Under the pieces are notes generated by a model, which saw only the letters and a program-made list of their open reading frames with translations, was not told where the DNA came from and searched no databases. DNA of 13,995 bases from RUG806 sp963624415 (lineage in GTDB: Bacteria; Bacillota; Clostridia; Oscillospirales; Acutalibacteraceae): contig CAVFPQ010000056.1 of NCBI GenBank assembly GCA_963624415.1, forward strand, positions 1-13,995, read 5' to 3'. How positions within the stretch are numbered: position 1 is the first letter of the stretch; every line of letters starts with the position of its first letter. The position numbers and the translations under genes are program-made. Positions 6,597-13,852 of the stretch are shown piece after piece.

Positions 6597-7499
6597 TTAC
6601 TTTAAGTATGTATTTACGTATTCAATCTGTTTTTCATTAAACGCAGCCGCAATATCGGAATCCTTGTCAAGGTCGTGTCCCGAGTTGGGGTAGCTGAAAA
6701 ATTCATGCTTTACATTCATAAGTGTAAGCACTGTGTTAAGCTTCTGAGCCGATGAATAGGGAACAAGCGCATCCTTTTCGCCGTAAGCCATGAGTGTCGG
6801 AACACTGTCTGAATTTATGTAGCTTATCGGGGATACAGCCGCCAGGGCAAGCTGAACAGCCGCAGTTGAAATATTGTCTTTTGTAACCGTCACGCCGCAA
6901 AGCTCGCTTAAAAGCAGATAAACATACGCTTCGTCTGAGCCGTTCGCAACCTCGTGGTCGACAAATGTTGTTCCCGTGAAGTCACACGGACCTACGCTTG
7001 AAACAACAAATTTTATGGGAGCCGGGGCAGATGAAGCCTTTGTGTAAGCATACATCATGGCAAGGTGCGCACCTGCGGAATAGCCGCTTACTGCAATGGA
7101 GGTAATTGTTATACCCTGTTCCTTTGCCTTGTTTACTGCTGCCGTAACGGCGTTTGCCACATCCGCAACCATCTCGTTTGAATGTACACTGCCGCCTGCG
7201 GAAATAAATCTGTAATTCACGGATACAGCCGCAATTTTAAGATCGTTTGCGCAGTATTTGACAAGATCCCAGCCGTCATCCTCGTCACCGGACAACCATG
7301 CGCCGCCGTGAATAAACACATACAGTCCCATGCTGTCACCTGCGTCTGTCGGCAGAGCCATATCAATGACCTGATTTTTGTCGTTGCCGTACTGAACATC
7401 ACGGTACTCGTTGTATGTCTTTTTTGCACCGCCGAGACCGAACAGCTGCATAAAGAACGCAACGATAGACATAAAGAAAGAAACGATTTTTTGCCACAT
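6597..7499 (-). CDS. Alpha/beta hydrolase, esterase/lipase-like, with N-terminal membrane helix
   Basis: 300 aa, middle gene of the leftward operon. Residues 1-24 form a hydrophobic, Phe-rich helix (KIVSFFMSIVAFFMQLFGLG) that looks like a membrane anchor or association helix rather than a cleaved signal. The catalytic domain has HGGAW at 64-68 (oxyanion hole), GYSAG at 139-143 with nucleophile Ser141, Asp243 in EKDALVP and His275 in NSGHD, a full triad in the order seen in carboxylesterases and deacetylases of the BD-FAE/COG0657 group. The usual role is hydrolysis of small ester groups, for example acyl decorations on sugars. An AAGGTGAG ribosome binding site precedes the ATG. The gene lies 21 bp after the GPH symporter gene, which suggests a role in processing the imported compound. 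The substrate is inferred only from context. Confidence 0.85.
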   Translation of the reverse strand: MWQKIVSFFMSIVAFFMQLFGLGGAKKTYNEYRDVQYGNDKNQVIDMALPTDAGDSMGLYVFIHGGAWLSGDEDDGWDLVKYCANDLKIAAVSVNYRFISAGGSVHSNEMVADVANAVTAAVNKAKEQGITITSIAVSGYSAGAHLAMMYAYTKASSAPAPIKFVVSSVGPCDFTGTTFVDHEVANGSDEAYVYLLLSELCGVTVTKDNISTAAVQLALAAVSPISYINSDSVPTLMAYGEKDALVPYSSAQKLNTVLTLMNVKHEFFSYPNSGHDLDKDSDIAAAFNEKQIEYVNTYLK

Positions 7500-7520
7500 A
7501 AGAAACTCACCTTTCGTGTT

Positions 7521-8882
7521 TTATTGTTCTTTGTATATTTCCGCAGTCTTTTTCTTGTTAAGCGTATATACAACGCCGATAAACAACGCCATAAGACCGC
7601 AGGTTATTGCGGGGATAAGCGCCGACATTGTGTAAAGTCCCGATACGGCGCTGTCTGTCAGTTTGTCGGAATCATAACCGATAATGCCGAGAACACCTGT
7701 GCTTGTAACAGCCGACAGTGTCTGCCCGACTTTACGCAGAAATGAGAATACGGCGTATGTAATGCCCTCTTCTCTCTGCCCTGTGCGGCTCTCCTGAAAG
7801 TTTATGACATCCGTTACCATTGCCCATATTTCGAGTATGAAGAACATCATTCCCGCACCGGATATAAAAGTAAGAATAAAGAATACGATAACACTCTTTG
7901 TTCTTATGAGAAGCAATATTATGTTCGCTATAAATGCCGCTATCATACCGACGGCACACAGCTCTTTTTTGCCGAATTTCTTTACAAGCTTTGTTATAAA
8001 CGGCACCAAAAACAGCATCGGCAGATACGACACAACCGTTACAATCGAATAAAGCTGAGGTTTTTCGAAATAGTTTAAGAACAGATAGTTATACAGCGAC
8101 TGTGTATACTGCTGAGTAGCGATAAGAAGCATCGAAGCGAGTGACACGCCAAGGAACGGACGGTTTGTTATAAGTGACTTGGCGCATTTTTTCCAGTCCG
8201 TTTTCTGTCCTTTGTTATAAACCGGCTCAATTCTCTCTGTTGTCATGGCGTAACACATCTGATATATTATCACGCTTATTACCGACAGAGCAAGTACGCC
8301 GAAGAAAAGCTTTGTGCCGTCAAGCTGATTTTGTCCGTTTGCGTCCTTGGTGTATACGAACAGCGGCAGAACAACCATTCCGGGCAGACCGCCGAGCCCC
8401 GCACCGATTGAACGGAAGACGGACAAAGACGAACGTTCATACTGATCACTTGTTACAACGCTTGCGAGTGAGCCGTAGGGGATTGTGACAACCGTGTACA
8501 TCATGCCGTACATTATATATGTAATATACGCTATCACAAGATACTGAGTTTCGCTTAAATTGCCGAATTTTGTGAATGTCAGCACGGCAGATATTGCGAG
8601 GGGAATGCTGCCCCATTTAATATACTGAAGAAATTTGCCTTTTTTGCCGGGTTTTCTTATATCGACAACAGCACCCCACATGGGATCGTTTATTGCGTCC
8701 CACAGTCTCGCAACCGTAAACAGCACCATGATTTTGCCATAGGGCAGGTGAAGCACGTTTGTGTAGAACATCTGCAGAAATGAGCCGATAATGCCGAAAG
8801 TAAGACATCCGCCCGTGTCGCCTAAGGCGTAGCCTATTTTATCTTTGAGTGTTATGCCGTATGTTTTTTTCTGTTCGCCCAT
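7521..8882 (-). CDS. GPH-family (MelB-like) sugar:cation symporter
   Basis: 453 aa with about 12 membrane segments, the standard length of the glycoside-pentoside-hexuronide:cation symporter family. Visible family marks: DKIGYALGDTGG at 14-25; ARLWDAINDPMWGAVVD at 58-74, with the acidic pair Asp62/Asp66 in the cation-binding region of helix 2; and a charged cytoplasmic loop RKPGKKGKF after it. It imports a glycoside or sugar with sodium or protons; the sugar is not predictable. Start ATG has a strong GGAGG site. First gene of the operon that continues with an esterase-like hydrolase 21 bp downstream and an MBL-fold hydrolase. The fucosidase in the window is in a separate unit, so a fucoside substrate is only a guess. 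Confidence 0.9.
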   Translation of the reverse strand: MGEQKKTYGITLKDKIGYALGDTGGCLTFGIIGSFLQMFYTNVLHLPYGKIMVLFTVARLWDAINDPMWGAVVDIRKPGKKGKFLQYIKWGSIPLAISAVLTFTKFGNLSETQYLVIAYITYIMYGMMYTVVTIPYGSLASVVTSDQYERSSLSVFRSIGAGLGGLPGMVVLPLFVYTKDANGQNQLDGTKLFFGVLALSVISVIIYQMCYAMTTERIEPVYNKGQKTDWKKCAKSLITNRPFLGVSLASMLLIATQQYTQSLYNYLFLNYFEKPQLYSIVTVVSYLPMLFLVPFITKLVKKFGKKELCAVGMIAAFIANIILLLIRTKSVIVFFILTFISGAGMMFFILEIWAMVTDVINFQESRTGQREEGITYAVFSFLRKVGQTLSAVTSTGVLGIIGYDSDKLTDSAVSGLYTMSALIPAITCGLMALFIGVVYTLNKKKTAEIYKEQ

Positions 8883-8916
8883 AAAAATCCTCCGAAAGGA
8901 AATCAGTTCTGTTAAT

Positions 8917-8945
8917 ATGATACATCAAAAATGCGAAAAGTGCAA
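8917..8945 (-). promoter_or_regulatory. Promoter of the GPH symporter operon
   Basis: On the minus strand TTGCAC (8945-8940), a 17-bp spacer and TATCAT (8922-8917). Transcription would start about 28 bp before the ATG. No equally good promoter could be assigned to the divergent gene at 9088 within 8946-9087. Confidence 0.65.
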
Positions 8946-9087
8946 ATAATTTTTGTTGAAAATAACATACAATAAATGTGTCAATCGTGTAAAAAATTAA
9001 TAAATTGTGAACAACATCTTGCATTTAAATATCAGAGGTGATAAAATAGTCACCGTAAACGATTTCATTTCCGGAGGATATGATTTT

Positions 9088-10758
9088 ATGAAAAAACATT
9101 ACACAAAAGTTGTTTCCGTTCTTTTGGCCCTTTGCACGCTCTTCACTGTTTGCGGGGGCGGGGCTCTGATCAGCACCGTATATGCCGATGAGTATGCCGG
9201 CGCGACAACCGTTCCCACTGTTTATATCACAGGTACGGGGTCCGGCATCTATGCCGACACAAACGACGCGAATTCCGAAAAACTCAATGATTTTGAAGCC
9301 ATTCCCGACGGTATGATTGAGAACATTGCGTCAACGCTTGCAAAACCTCTGGCGGAGGCGTATCTCAAAAATGATTTTTCGGAATACTGCGATCTGCTTG
9401 TCGATACCGTATCCCCTTATTATGAACAGCTGGCTCTTGATGAAAACGGTGAAGCATCAAACGGTTCGGGCAATGATTTCAATCAGAAGCTCTATCTGCC
9501 CAACGGCAACAGAGTATCAAACGGCAAATATGAATTGCACTCATACATAATAGATCCGTATGACTGGCGTGTTGATACGTTTGAAACCGCAGATTATATC
9601 AAAGAATTTATTGATCTTGTGAAATATTACACCGGATTCGACAAAGTAAATATTGTCTGCCGCTGCCTCGGTGTTAATATTTTCCTTTCTTATATCGTAA
9701 AGTACGGCGACGCAAGCATAAACAAAGTTATAATGTATGTCGGCGGCTTGCAGGGATACGAGCATCTTACCGCAATGTTTTCCGGCAAAATCGATGTAAG
9801 AAGTGAGGCTCTCACAAACTATATAAACGCCAATCTCGATGCCGACACAACGGATGAAGATTACACGACGCCCGATATTGACATTCTTAAGCTCGTAAAG
9901 GCGGTTATTCAGGTAACAAACAAGACGTATTCTCTTCAGTGGGGTGTCGATGAGATAATGGATCTCTACGAAAAGATATACGAGAATGTCGTTCCCCGTA
10001 TTATGAAGCGTACATACGGCACAATGCCCGGTTATTGGAGCATGCTTGCCCCCGATGAATACGAGGATGCGATAGAATTTAATTTCGGCACCGAGCGTGA
10101 AAAATACGCCGGACTTATAGAAAAGCTTGATAATTATCACTATAATGTCGCCACGAAAGTAACCGATATAATCGATGGTATGATTGCCGACGGCATAGAA
10201 GTTTACAATGTTGTAAAATGGGGCTTTCAGAGTATTCCGATAAGCGGTGAAAAATCACTTCTTCAGTCTGACGGGGACGTTACGGCTACATCTCAGAGCG
10301 GCGGTGCGACCACAACAAGAATCGGCGAAACCTTCTCCGATAAATATATGGCCGAAGCCAAAGAAAAGGGTACGGATAAATATATCTCCGCCGACAGACA
10401 GATTGATGCTTCAACAGCCTATCTTGCCGACCATACCTGGTTTGTAAAAAATCTGGGACACGGCATAATGCCCGAGAAGTTTGAAGAATTTTTGTTCGAG
10501 AAGCTTTTTGAGTATGACGGCTATATGACCGTATTCGATGACCCCGATCGTCCGCAGTTCCTTATCACAACCGACAAAGTAAATTATGTCGCCCTTACCG
10601 CTGACAATTGCAAAACAGCGGAGGAGGAAAAAATGGAAGGCGATGTCGGCGAAAGCACGCACTATATCGTCAACAAATTTCTTAACGGCATTCTTGAATT
10701 TTTCAAGATGATAAAGGATTTTATCTTTAATCTTCTTCGCGGAATTAAGGGTGAATAA
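9088..10758 (+). CDS. Secreted LCAT/lipase-like alpha/beta-hydrolase-fold protein with Cys at the nucleophile position (paralog 1)
   Basis: 556 aa. Signal peptide 1-33 (basic KKHYTK, hydrophobic core, VYA cleavage site). PYDW at 157-160 and VNIVCRCLGVNIFLSYIVKYG at 187-207 follow the order of LCAT/PGAP1-like lipases, in which a V-G-H-S-x-G elbow ends the strand; here it is C191-R192-C193-L194-G195, so Cys193 replaces the nucleophile Ser. MPGYW at 313-317 also fits this group. Candidate acid is Asp395 or Asp397 (QSDGD), candidate His is His458 in NLGHG or His449 in ADHTW. The C terminus (533-555) is a hydrophobic/amphipathic helix. Start chosen for GGAGG at 9073-9077 and the signal peptide; an upstream GTG at 9007 has neither. 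Fold inferred from motifs; enzyme activity and substrate unknown. An inactive binding protein is possible. Confidence 0.72.
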   Translation: MKKHYTKVVSVLLALCTLFTVCGGGALISTVYADEYAGATTVPTVYITGTGSGIYADTNDANSEKLNDFEAIPDGMIENIASTLAKPLAEAYLKNDFSEYCDLLVDTVSPYYEQLALDENGEASNGSGNDFNQKLYLPNGNRVSNGKYELHSYIIDPYDWRVDTFETADYIKEFIDLVKYYTGFDKVNIVCRCLGVNIFLSYIVKYGDASINKVIMYVGGLQGYEHLTAMFSGKIDVRSEALTNYINANLDADTTDEDYTTPDIDILKLVKAVIQVTNKTYSLQWGVDEIMDLYEKIYENVVPRIMKRTYGTMPGYWSMLAPDEYEDAIEFNFGTEREKYAGLIEKLDNYHYNVATKVTDIIDGMIADGIEVYNVVKWGFQSIPISGEKSLLQSDGDVTATSQSGGATTTRIGETFSDKYMAEAKEKGTDKYISADRQIDASTAYLADHTWFVKNLGHGIMPEKFEEFLFEKLFEYDGYMTVFDDPDRPQFLITTDKVNYVALTADNCKTAEEEKMEGDVGESTHYIVNKFLNGILEFFKMIKDFIFNLLRGIKGE

Positions 10759-10797
10759 AACTTTTTTCGCGCCGTTTTCTGATTTTATAAAAAATAG

Positions 10798-10842
10798 AAG
10801 CCGGTTTGCTGTATTTCAAAGTAATACGGCATGCCGGTTTTT
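10798..10842 (+). terminator. Intrinsic terminator between the two paralogs
   Basis: Left arm 10798-10815 pairs with right arm 10823-10840 over 18 positions with one U-U mismatch and a few G-U pairs, loop of 7, ending in a run of five Ts (10838-10842). It lies only 27 bp before the second paralog's ATG, immediately ahead of its AAGGAGG site, so it sits where read-through would control paralog 2. Confidence 0.75.
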
Positions 10843-10868
10843 GTAATAAAAAGGAGGCTTGTACCAAA

Positions 10869-12509
10869 ATGAAAAGCTTATTAAAAAAATCCCTATCCGT
10901 TTTTCTGGCACTTTGCTGTGTGTTTACCGCTTTGTGCAGTTCAAATCTTGTTTCTTCTGTAAAAGCGGCAAGAAGTCCCATTCCCGTTGTCTATATCAGA
11001 GGCTACGGCTTTGCGATTTACAAAGACACAAATGACAGTTCTTCTGAACAGCTTTCGACCGATATTCTGTCGGATGAAGCTATCACAAATACAGTCAAAG
11101 AGCTTGCCGTTCCGCTTGTAAAGGCGTATCTTAAAAATGATTTNNNNNNNNNNAATGATTTCACTGAATACTGTGATTTGCTTGCGGAAAAGTTTGAGCC
11201 TTATTACTCCGCCATAACTCTTGATGAAAACGGTGAAATCGCAAACGGCTCGGGAAATAAGTGCAATCAGGTTCTGCCTTCAAAAGACACAAAGAAAAAC
11301 GGCACATATGATATATTTGACTATATCATAACATATGACTGGCGTATTGATCCGTTTGAAACGGCAAAATGGATAAACGAATATATCGAAAAGGTAAAGG
11401 AGCTTACCGGTTCCGATAAAGTCAATGTTGTCTGTCGCTGTCTCGGTGTCAATATTTTCCTGGCTTATGTTGCAGAGTACGGATATGACAGCATAAACAG
11501 CGTTGTAATGTATGCGGGCGGCCTTGACGGCTTTGAATACGCAGGTTCTATTTTCTCCGGAAATGTTTCTATTGACGCAGACAGCCTTGAACGCTACATA
11601 AACAGCTCAATGAGTGATGCGGACGAAACTCAGAGAATAATGAAATCACTGGTTCAGGTCATGAATTCCTCTTTCCTGCTCGAGTGGGGCATAAAGGAAG
11701 TAATGGACTTCTATCAGAAAATCTATGAAAACGTTCTGCCGAGACTTTTAAGAGAGAGTCACGGCTCGTTCCCGGCATATTGGAGCATGGTGCCGGCAGA
11801 GGACTATGATGCCGCAATTGAACTGAACTTCGGCAAGGAAAAAGAAAAATATGCGGGACTTATCGAAAAGCTTGACCGGTATCACAACACGGTGTCCGTT
11901 CACGTTGACGATATCATAAATTCCATGATTAAAGACGGTGTAAAGGTCTATGATGTTGTAAAATACGGCTTTGCGATGATTCCCGTGTCGGGTAAAAAAT
12001 CCGCTTTGCAGTCGGACGGTACTTTGGGCGTAGTTTCCGCTTCGGGCGGCGCCGTAGTGTCGGAAGTCGGCAAAACCCTGACGGATAAATATATTGAAAA
12101 TGCCAAGACAAACGGCACGGCTGAATATATTTCTCCCGACAAGACAATAGACGCTTCAACGGGGCTTCTTGCAGATCATACATGGTACATAAAAAACCTT
12201 GCCCATGACCCCATGCCGAGAGCCTTTGAGCGTGACCTTTTCGCGACACTTCTGGCGAGTGAAACATATATGACCGTTTTTGATGACAGCGCACATCCGC
12301 AGTACCTTATCTATAATGACAGCACAGGCACAGGCGATATTATGACAGAAGACAACTGTCATACGGATGAAGAGGACAAATGGGAGAGTGACACCGGAGA
12401 GAGCTCAAGCTTCCTGCTTTCGAAAATGTTTGACGCCATTATGAAAATCGTTCAGATAATCAGGGATTTTATTACGAATCTTCTGGCGGGGATAAAGGGG
12501 ACTGTGTGA
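10869..12509 (+). CDS. Secreted LCAT/lipase-like alpha/beta-hydrolase-fold protein with Cys at the nucleophile position (paralog 2)
   Basis: 546 aa as assembled, including an unresolved stretch; probably 540 aa. Strongly similar along its length to the protein at 9088-10758. Signal peptide about 1-34 (KSLLKKS, hydrophobic core, SVKA). It shares YDWR near 156-159, KVNVVCRCLGVNIFLAY at 184-200 with the same C-R-C-L-G elbow, a FPAYWSM segment, QSDG loop, IDASTGLLADHTWYIKNLAHD and the C-terminal helix (IIRDFITNLLAGIKG). Conservation of both cysteines while the surrounding residues diverge argues that they matter. The start follows AAGGAGG with good spacing; the frame upstream to 10806 runs through the terminator hairpin and is not coding. 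Ten Ns at 11144-11153 interrupt the gene. Activity unknown, as for its partner. Confidence 0.72.
   Translation: MKSLLKKSLSVFLALCCVFTALCSSNLVSSVKAARSPIPVVYIRGYGFAIYKDTNDSSSEQLSTDILSDEAITNTVKELAVPLVKAYLKNDXXXXNDFTEYCDLLAEKFEPYYSAITLDENGEIANGSGNKCNQVLPSKDTKKNGTYDIFDYIITYDWRIDPFETAKWINEYIEKVKELTGSDKVNVVCRCLGVNIFLAYVAEYGYDSINSVVMYAGGLDGFEYAGSIFSGNVSIDADSLERYINSSMSDADETQRIMKSLVQVMNSSFLLEWGIKEVMDFYQKIYENVLPRLLRESHGSFPAYWSMVPAEDYDAAIELNFGKEKEKYAGLIEKLDRYHNTVSVHVDDIINSMIKDGVKVYDVVKYGFAMIPVSGKKSALQSDGTLGVVSASGGAVVSEVGKTLTDKYIENAKTNGTAEYISPDKTIDASTGLLADHTWYIKNLAHDPMPRAFERDLFATLLASETYMTVFDDSAHPQYLIYNDSTGTGDIMTEDNCHTDEEDKWESDTGESSSFLLSKMFDAIMKIVQIIRDFITNLLAGIKGTV
11144..11153. other. Assembly gap (10 Ns) inside paralog 2
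   Basis: The same 8 bases, AATGATTT, stand on both sides (11136-11143 and 11154-11161). Deleting the Ns and one copy removes 18 bases, keeps the frame and gives AYLKNDFTEYCDLL, which matches AYLKNDFSEYCDLL in paralog 1. The gap is therefore probably a scaffolding artefact over an overlap, with no missing sequence. Confidence 0.8.
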
Positions 12510-12610
12510 ATAATCAGCAATGAGCAATGAACAATGAGCGGTCAGTGAAGCTTTGCAAGGGGCAAAGATTATAATCTGAGACTGTGCATTAAATATTCAG
12601 CGTTATGAAT
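12510..12610. repeat. Short direct repeats after paralog 2
   Basis: Repeats of a GCAATGA/ACAATGA word at 12515-12537, then a small hairpin CTTTGC-AAGGG-GCAAAG at 12551-12567. A related run of AGCAATTAGCA words occurs at 13756-13785. No gene seen. Confidence 0.5.
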
Positions 12611-12614
12611 TTAA

Positions 12615-12653
12615 TCGGCTGTATTCGGAATGGGTACAGCCGAAAATTTTTTT
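12615..12653 (+). terminator. Intrinsic terminator upstream of perR
   Basis: Perfect 9-bp stem TCGGCTGTA (12615-12623) with TACAGCCGA (12635-12643), loop of 11, followed by AAA and seven Ts. It ends the unit of paralog 2 and separates it from the perR promoter 9 bp downstream. Confidence 0.85.
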
Positions 12654-12661
12654 AAAAGTTG

Positions 12662-12690
12662 TTGACAATTGATATTTGGTGTGTTATAAT
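12662..12690 (+). promoter_or_regulatory. perR: Consensus promoter of perR-rbr
   Basis: TTGACA (12662-12667), a 17-bp spacer and TATAAT (12685-12690), a perfect match to the housekeeping consensus, which suits a gene held back by a repressor. Confidence 0.88.
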
Positions 12691-12695
12691 CCTAA

Positions 12696-12712
12696 TTGAG
12701 AACAGTTACTAA
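12696..12712 (+). promoter_or_regulatory. Probable PerR/Fur-type operator
   Basis: TTGAGAACAGTTACTAA is an imperfect 8-1-8 dyad that resembles the TTGAGAATAATTATCAA-like boxes of the Fur/PerR family. It covers the expected transcription start, 5 bp after the -10 box, where PerR would block its own promoter. Autoregulation is inferred. Confidence 0.5.
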
Positions 12713-12725
12713 TAAGGAATTGCTA

Positions 12726-13106
12726 ATGGAACGACGAAACACAATTCAAAAAGAGCTTACATTAAAAGCCGTTTTTGCTCTTAAGGGGCATGTTACGGCG
12801 GATGAAGTGTATGAGTTTATAAAAAAGGATTACCCCAATATCGGCAAGGGCACGGTTTATCGCAATCTGAGTCTTTTGGCGGATGAGGGCGAGGTGCTGA
12901 AGGTCGAGATACCCGACGGCCCCGACAGATTCGATTTTACGCTCAGACGGCACTATCATATACGCTGTATAAAATGCGGTTGTGTAAGCGATGTCGATAT
13001 GGACGTAATTCCGGATATGCAAAAGCGTATAAACAACGAAAACGGTTGGCAGTTCCTCGATTACGACATACTGTTCAAGGGCATTTGCCCAAATTGCAAA
13101 GAATAA
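12726..13106 (+). CDS. perR: Peroxide-responsive repressor PerR (Fur family)
   Basis: 126 aa cytoplasmic DNA-binding repressor. N-terminal winged helix, with GTVYRNLSLLADEG at 42-55 as the recognition region. The metal sites match PerR of Bacillus: regulatory-site residues His22 (GHVTADE), Asp70 (PDRFDF), His76, His78 (HYH) and Asp89, and the structural zinc site CIKC (81-84) and CPNC (121-124). Asp70 rather than Glu is the mark that separates PerR from Fur. Metal-catalysed oxidation of such His residues releases DNA on peroxide exposure. It is about 20 residues shorter than B. subtilis PerR, mainly at the N terminus. The ATG at 12726 is preferred because AAGGA lies in front; a TTG at 12696 would add 10 residues but lies within the operator, near the expected transcription start. 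First gene of an operon with rubrerythrin. Confidence 0.87.
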   Translation: MERRNTIQKELTLKAVFALKGHVTADEVYEFIKKDYPNIGKGTVYRNLSLLADEGEVLKVEIPDGPDRFDFTLRRHYHIRCIKCGCVSDVDMDVIPDMQKRINNENGWQFLDYDILFKGICPNCKE

Positions 13107-13109
13107 ATC

Positions 13110-13126
13110 AGCCGACAACGGCTTTT
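13110..13126 (+). other. Small hairpin between perR and rubrerythrin
   Basis: AGCCG-ACAA-CGGCT followed by TTT. Only a 5-bp stem, immediately before the AGGAGG site of the next gene. It is too weak to be a firm terminator; it could cause partial termination or RNA processing. Confidence 0.35.
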
Positions 13127-13141
13127 AGGAGGATTACAAAA

Positions 13142-13681
13142 ATGGCAAACAAATATGAAGGCACACAGACCGAAAAAAATCTCCAGGCGGCATTCGCAGG
13201 GGAGTCACAGGCAAGAAACAAGTACACATATTTTGCTTCAGTAGCAAAAAAAGAGGGCTATGAGCAGATGGCTTCCATCTTCTTAAAGACAGCCGACAAC
13301 GAAAAAGAGCACGCCAAAATGTGGTTCAAGGAGCTTTCGGGCATCGGCGACACCAAAGAAAATCTTGCCGCCGCCGCAGAGGGCGAAAACTTTGAATGGA
13401 CAGATATGTACGAGGATTTCGCAAAGACAGCGGAGGCTGAGGGCTTTACCGTTCTTGCCGCAAAGTTCAGAGCTGTCGGAGCAATCGAAAAGCTTCACGA
13501 AGAGAGATACCGTGCGCTTCTTAAAAACATAGAGACCGCCGAGGTATTCGAAAAGAGCGAAGTAAAAGTCTGGGAATGCCGCAACTGCGGTCACGTTGTG
13601 GTCGGCACAAAAGCACCCGCCGTATGCCCCGTCTGCGCACATCCGCAGAGCTACTTTGAAGTAAGAGAAGAAAACTATTAA
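13142..13681 (+). CDS. rbr: Rubrerythrin (NADH-linked peroxidase)
   Basis: 179 aa, a cytoplasmic diiron protein that reduces hydrogen peroxide to water in anaerobes. Residues 1-135 form the ferritin-like four-helix bundle with diiron ligands in AGESQARNKY (Glu21), NEKEH (Glu54, His57), the TAEAEGF helix (Glu98 or Glu100) and EKLHEERY (Glu116/120/121 region). Residues 142-179 form the C-terminal rubredoxin domain with CRNC (146-149) and CPVC (162-165) binding one iron, the domain order of classical rubrerythrin. Strong AGGAGG site 5' of the ATG; longer upstream readings overlap perR and are not used. It lies 35 bp after perR and should be induced by peroxide through it. Confidence 0.95.
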   Translation: MANKYEGTQTEKNLQAAFAGESQARNKYTYFASVAKKEGYEQMASIFLKTADNEKEHAKMWFKELSGIGDTKENLAAAAEGENFEWTDMYEDFAKTAEAEGFTVLAAKFRAVGAIEKLHEERYRALLKNIETAEVFEKSEVKVWECRNCGHVVVGTKAPAVCPVCAHPQSYFEVREENY

Positions 13682-13788
13682 TCGTTTTGGCAAGGAGCGG
13701 ACGGCATTCAGTGGTCAGTGGCTGAGGAAGGCACAAAGTGCTTTGGACTTATATAATCAGCAATTAGCAGTTAGCAATTAGCAATGTC
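13682..13788. repeat. Short-repeat intergenic DNA after rubrerythrin
   Basis: No gene seen. It contains CAGTGGTCAGTGG, a GCAC-AAA-GTGC palindrome near 13731-13741, and clustered AGCAATTAGCA/AGCAGTTAGCA words at 13758-13785 like those at 12515-12537. No clear terminator for rubrerythrin was found. Confidence 0.5.
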
Positions 13789-13822
13789 GGAAGTCCTGCG
13801 GACTTAATTTATATAGCTTCGC
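13789..13822 (+). repeat. Half copy of the 103-bp palindromic element
   Basis: GGAAGTCCTGCGGACTT followed by AATTTATATAGCTTCGC matches the left half of the element at 5064-5166. The right half is missing and is replaced by the border word at 13828-13849. Confidence 0.75.
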
Positions 13823-13827
13823 GTAGT

Positions 13828-13849
13828 AATCGGCAATAAAAGAAGGACC
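13828..13849 (+). repeat. Dispersed border word, second copy
   Basis: Identical over its first 19 bases to 5032-5050 at the end of mnmA, but here it lies after the palindromic half element instead of before it. Confidence 0.75.
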
Positions 13850-13852
13850 AAG

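Noticed and set aside
8956..8984. TTGACA on the minus strand (8984-8979) as a second GPH operon promoter
   Set aside because: No acceptable -10 hexamer lies at 16-18 bp; the TTGCAC-17-TATCAT pair downstream is better.
9007..9087. 27-residue N-terminal extension of paralog 1
   Set aside because: GTG start without a ribosome binding site; the internal ATG at 9088 has GGAGG and starts a typical signal peptide.
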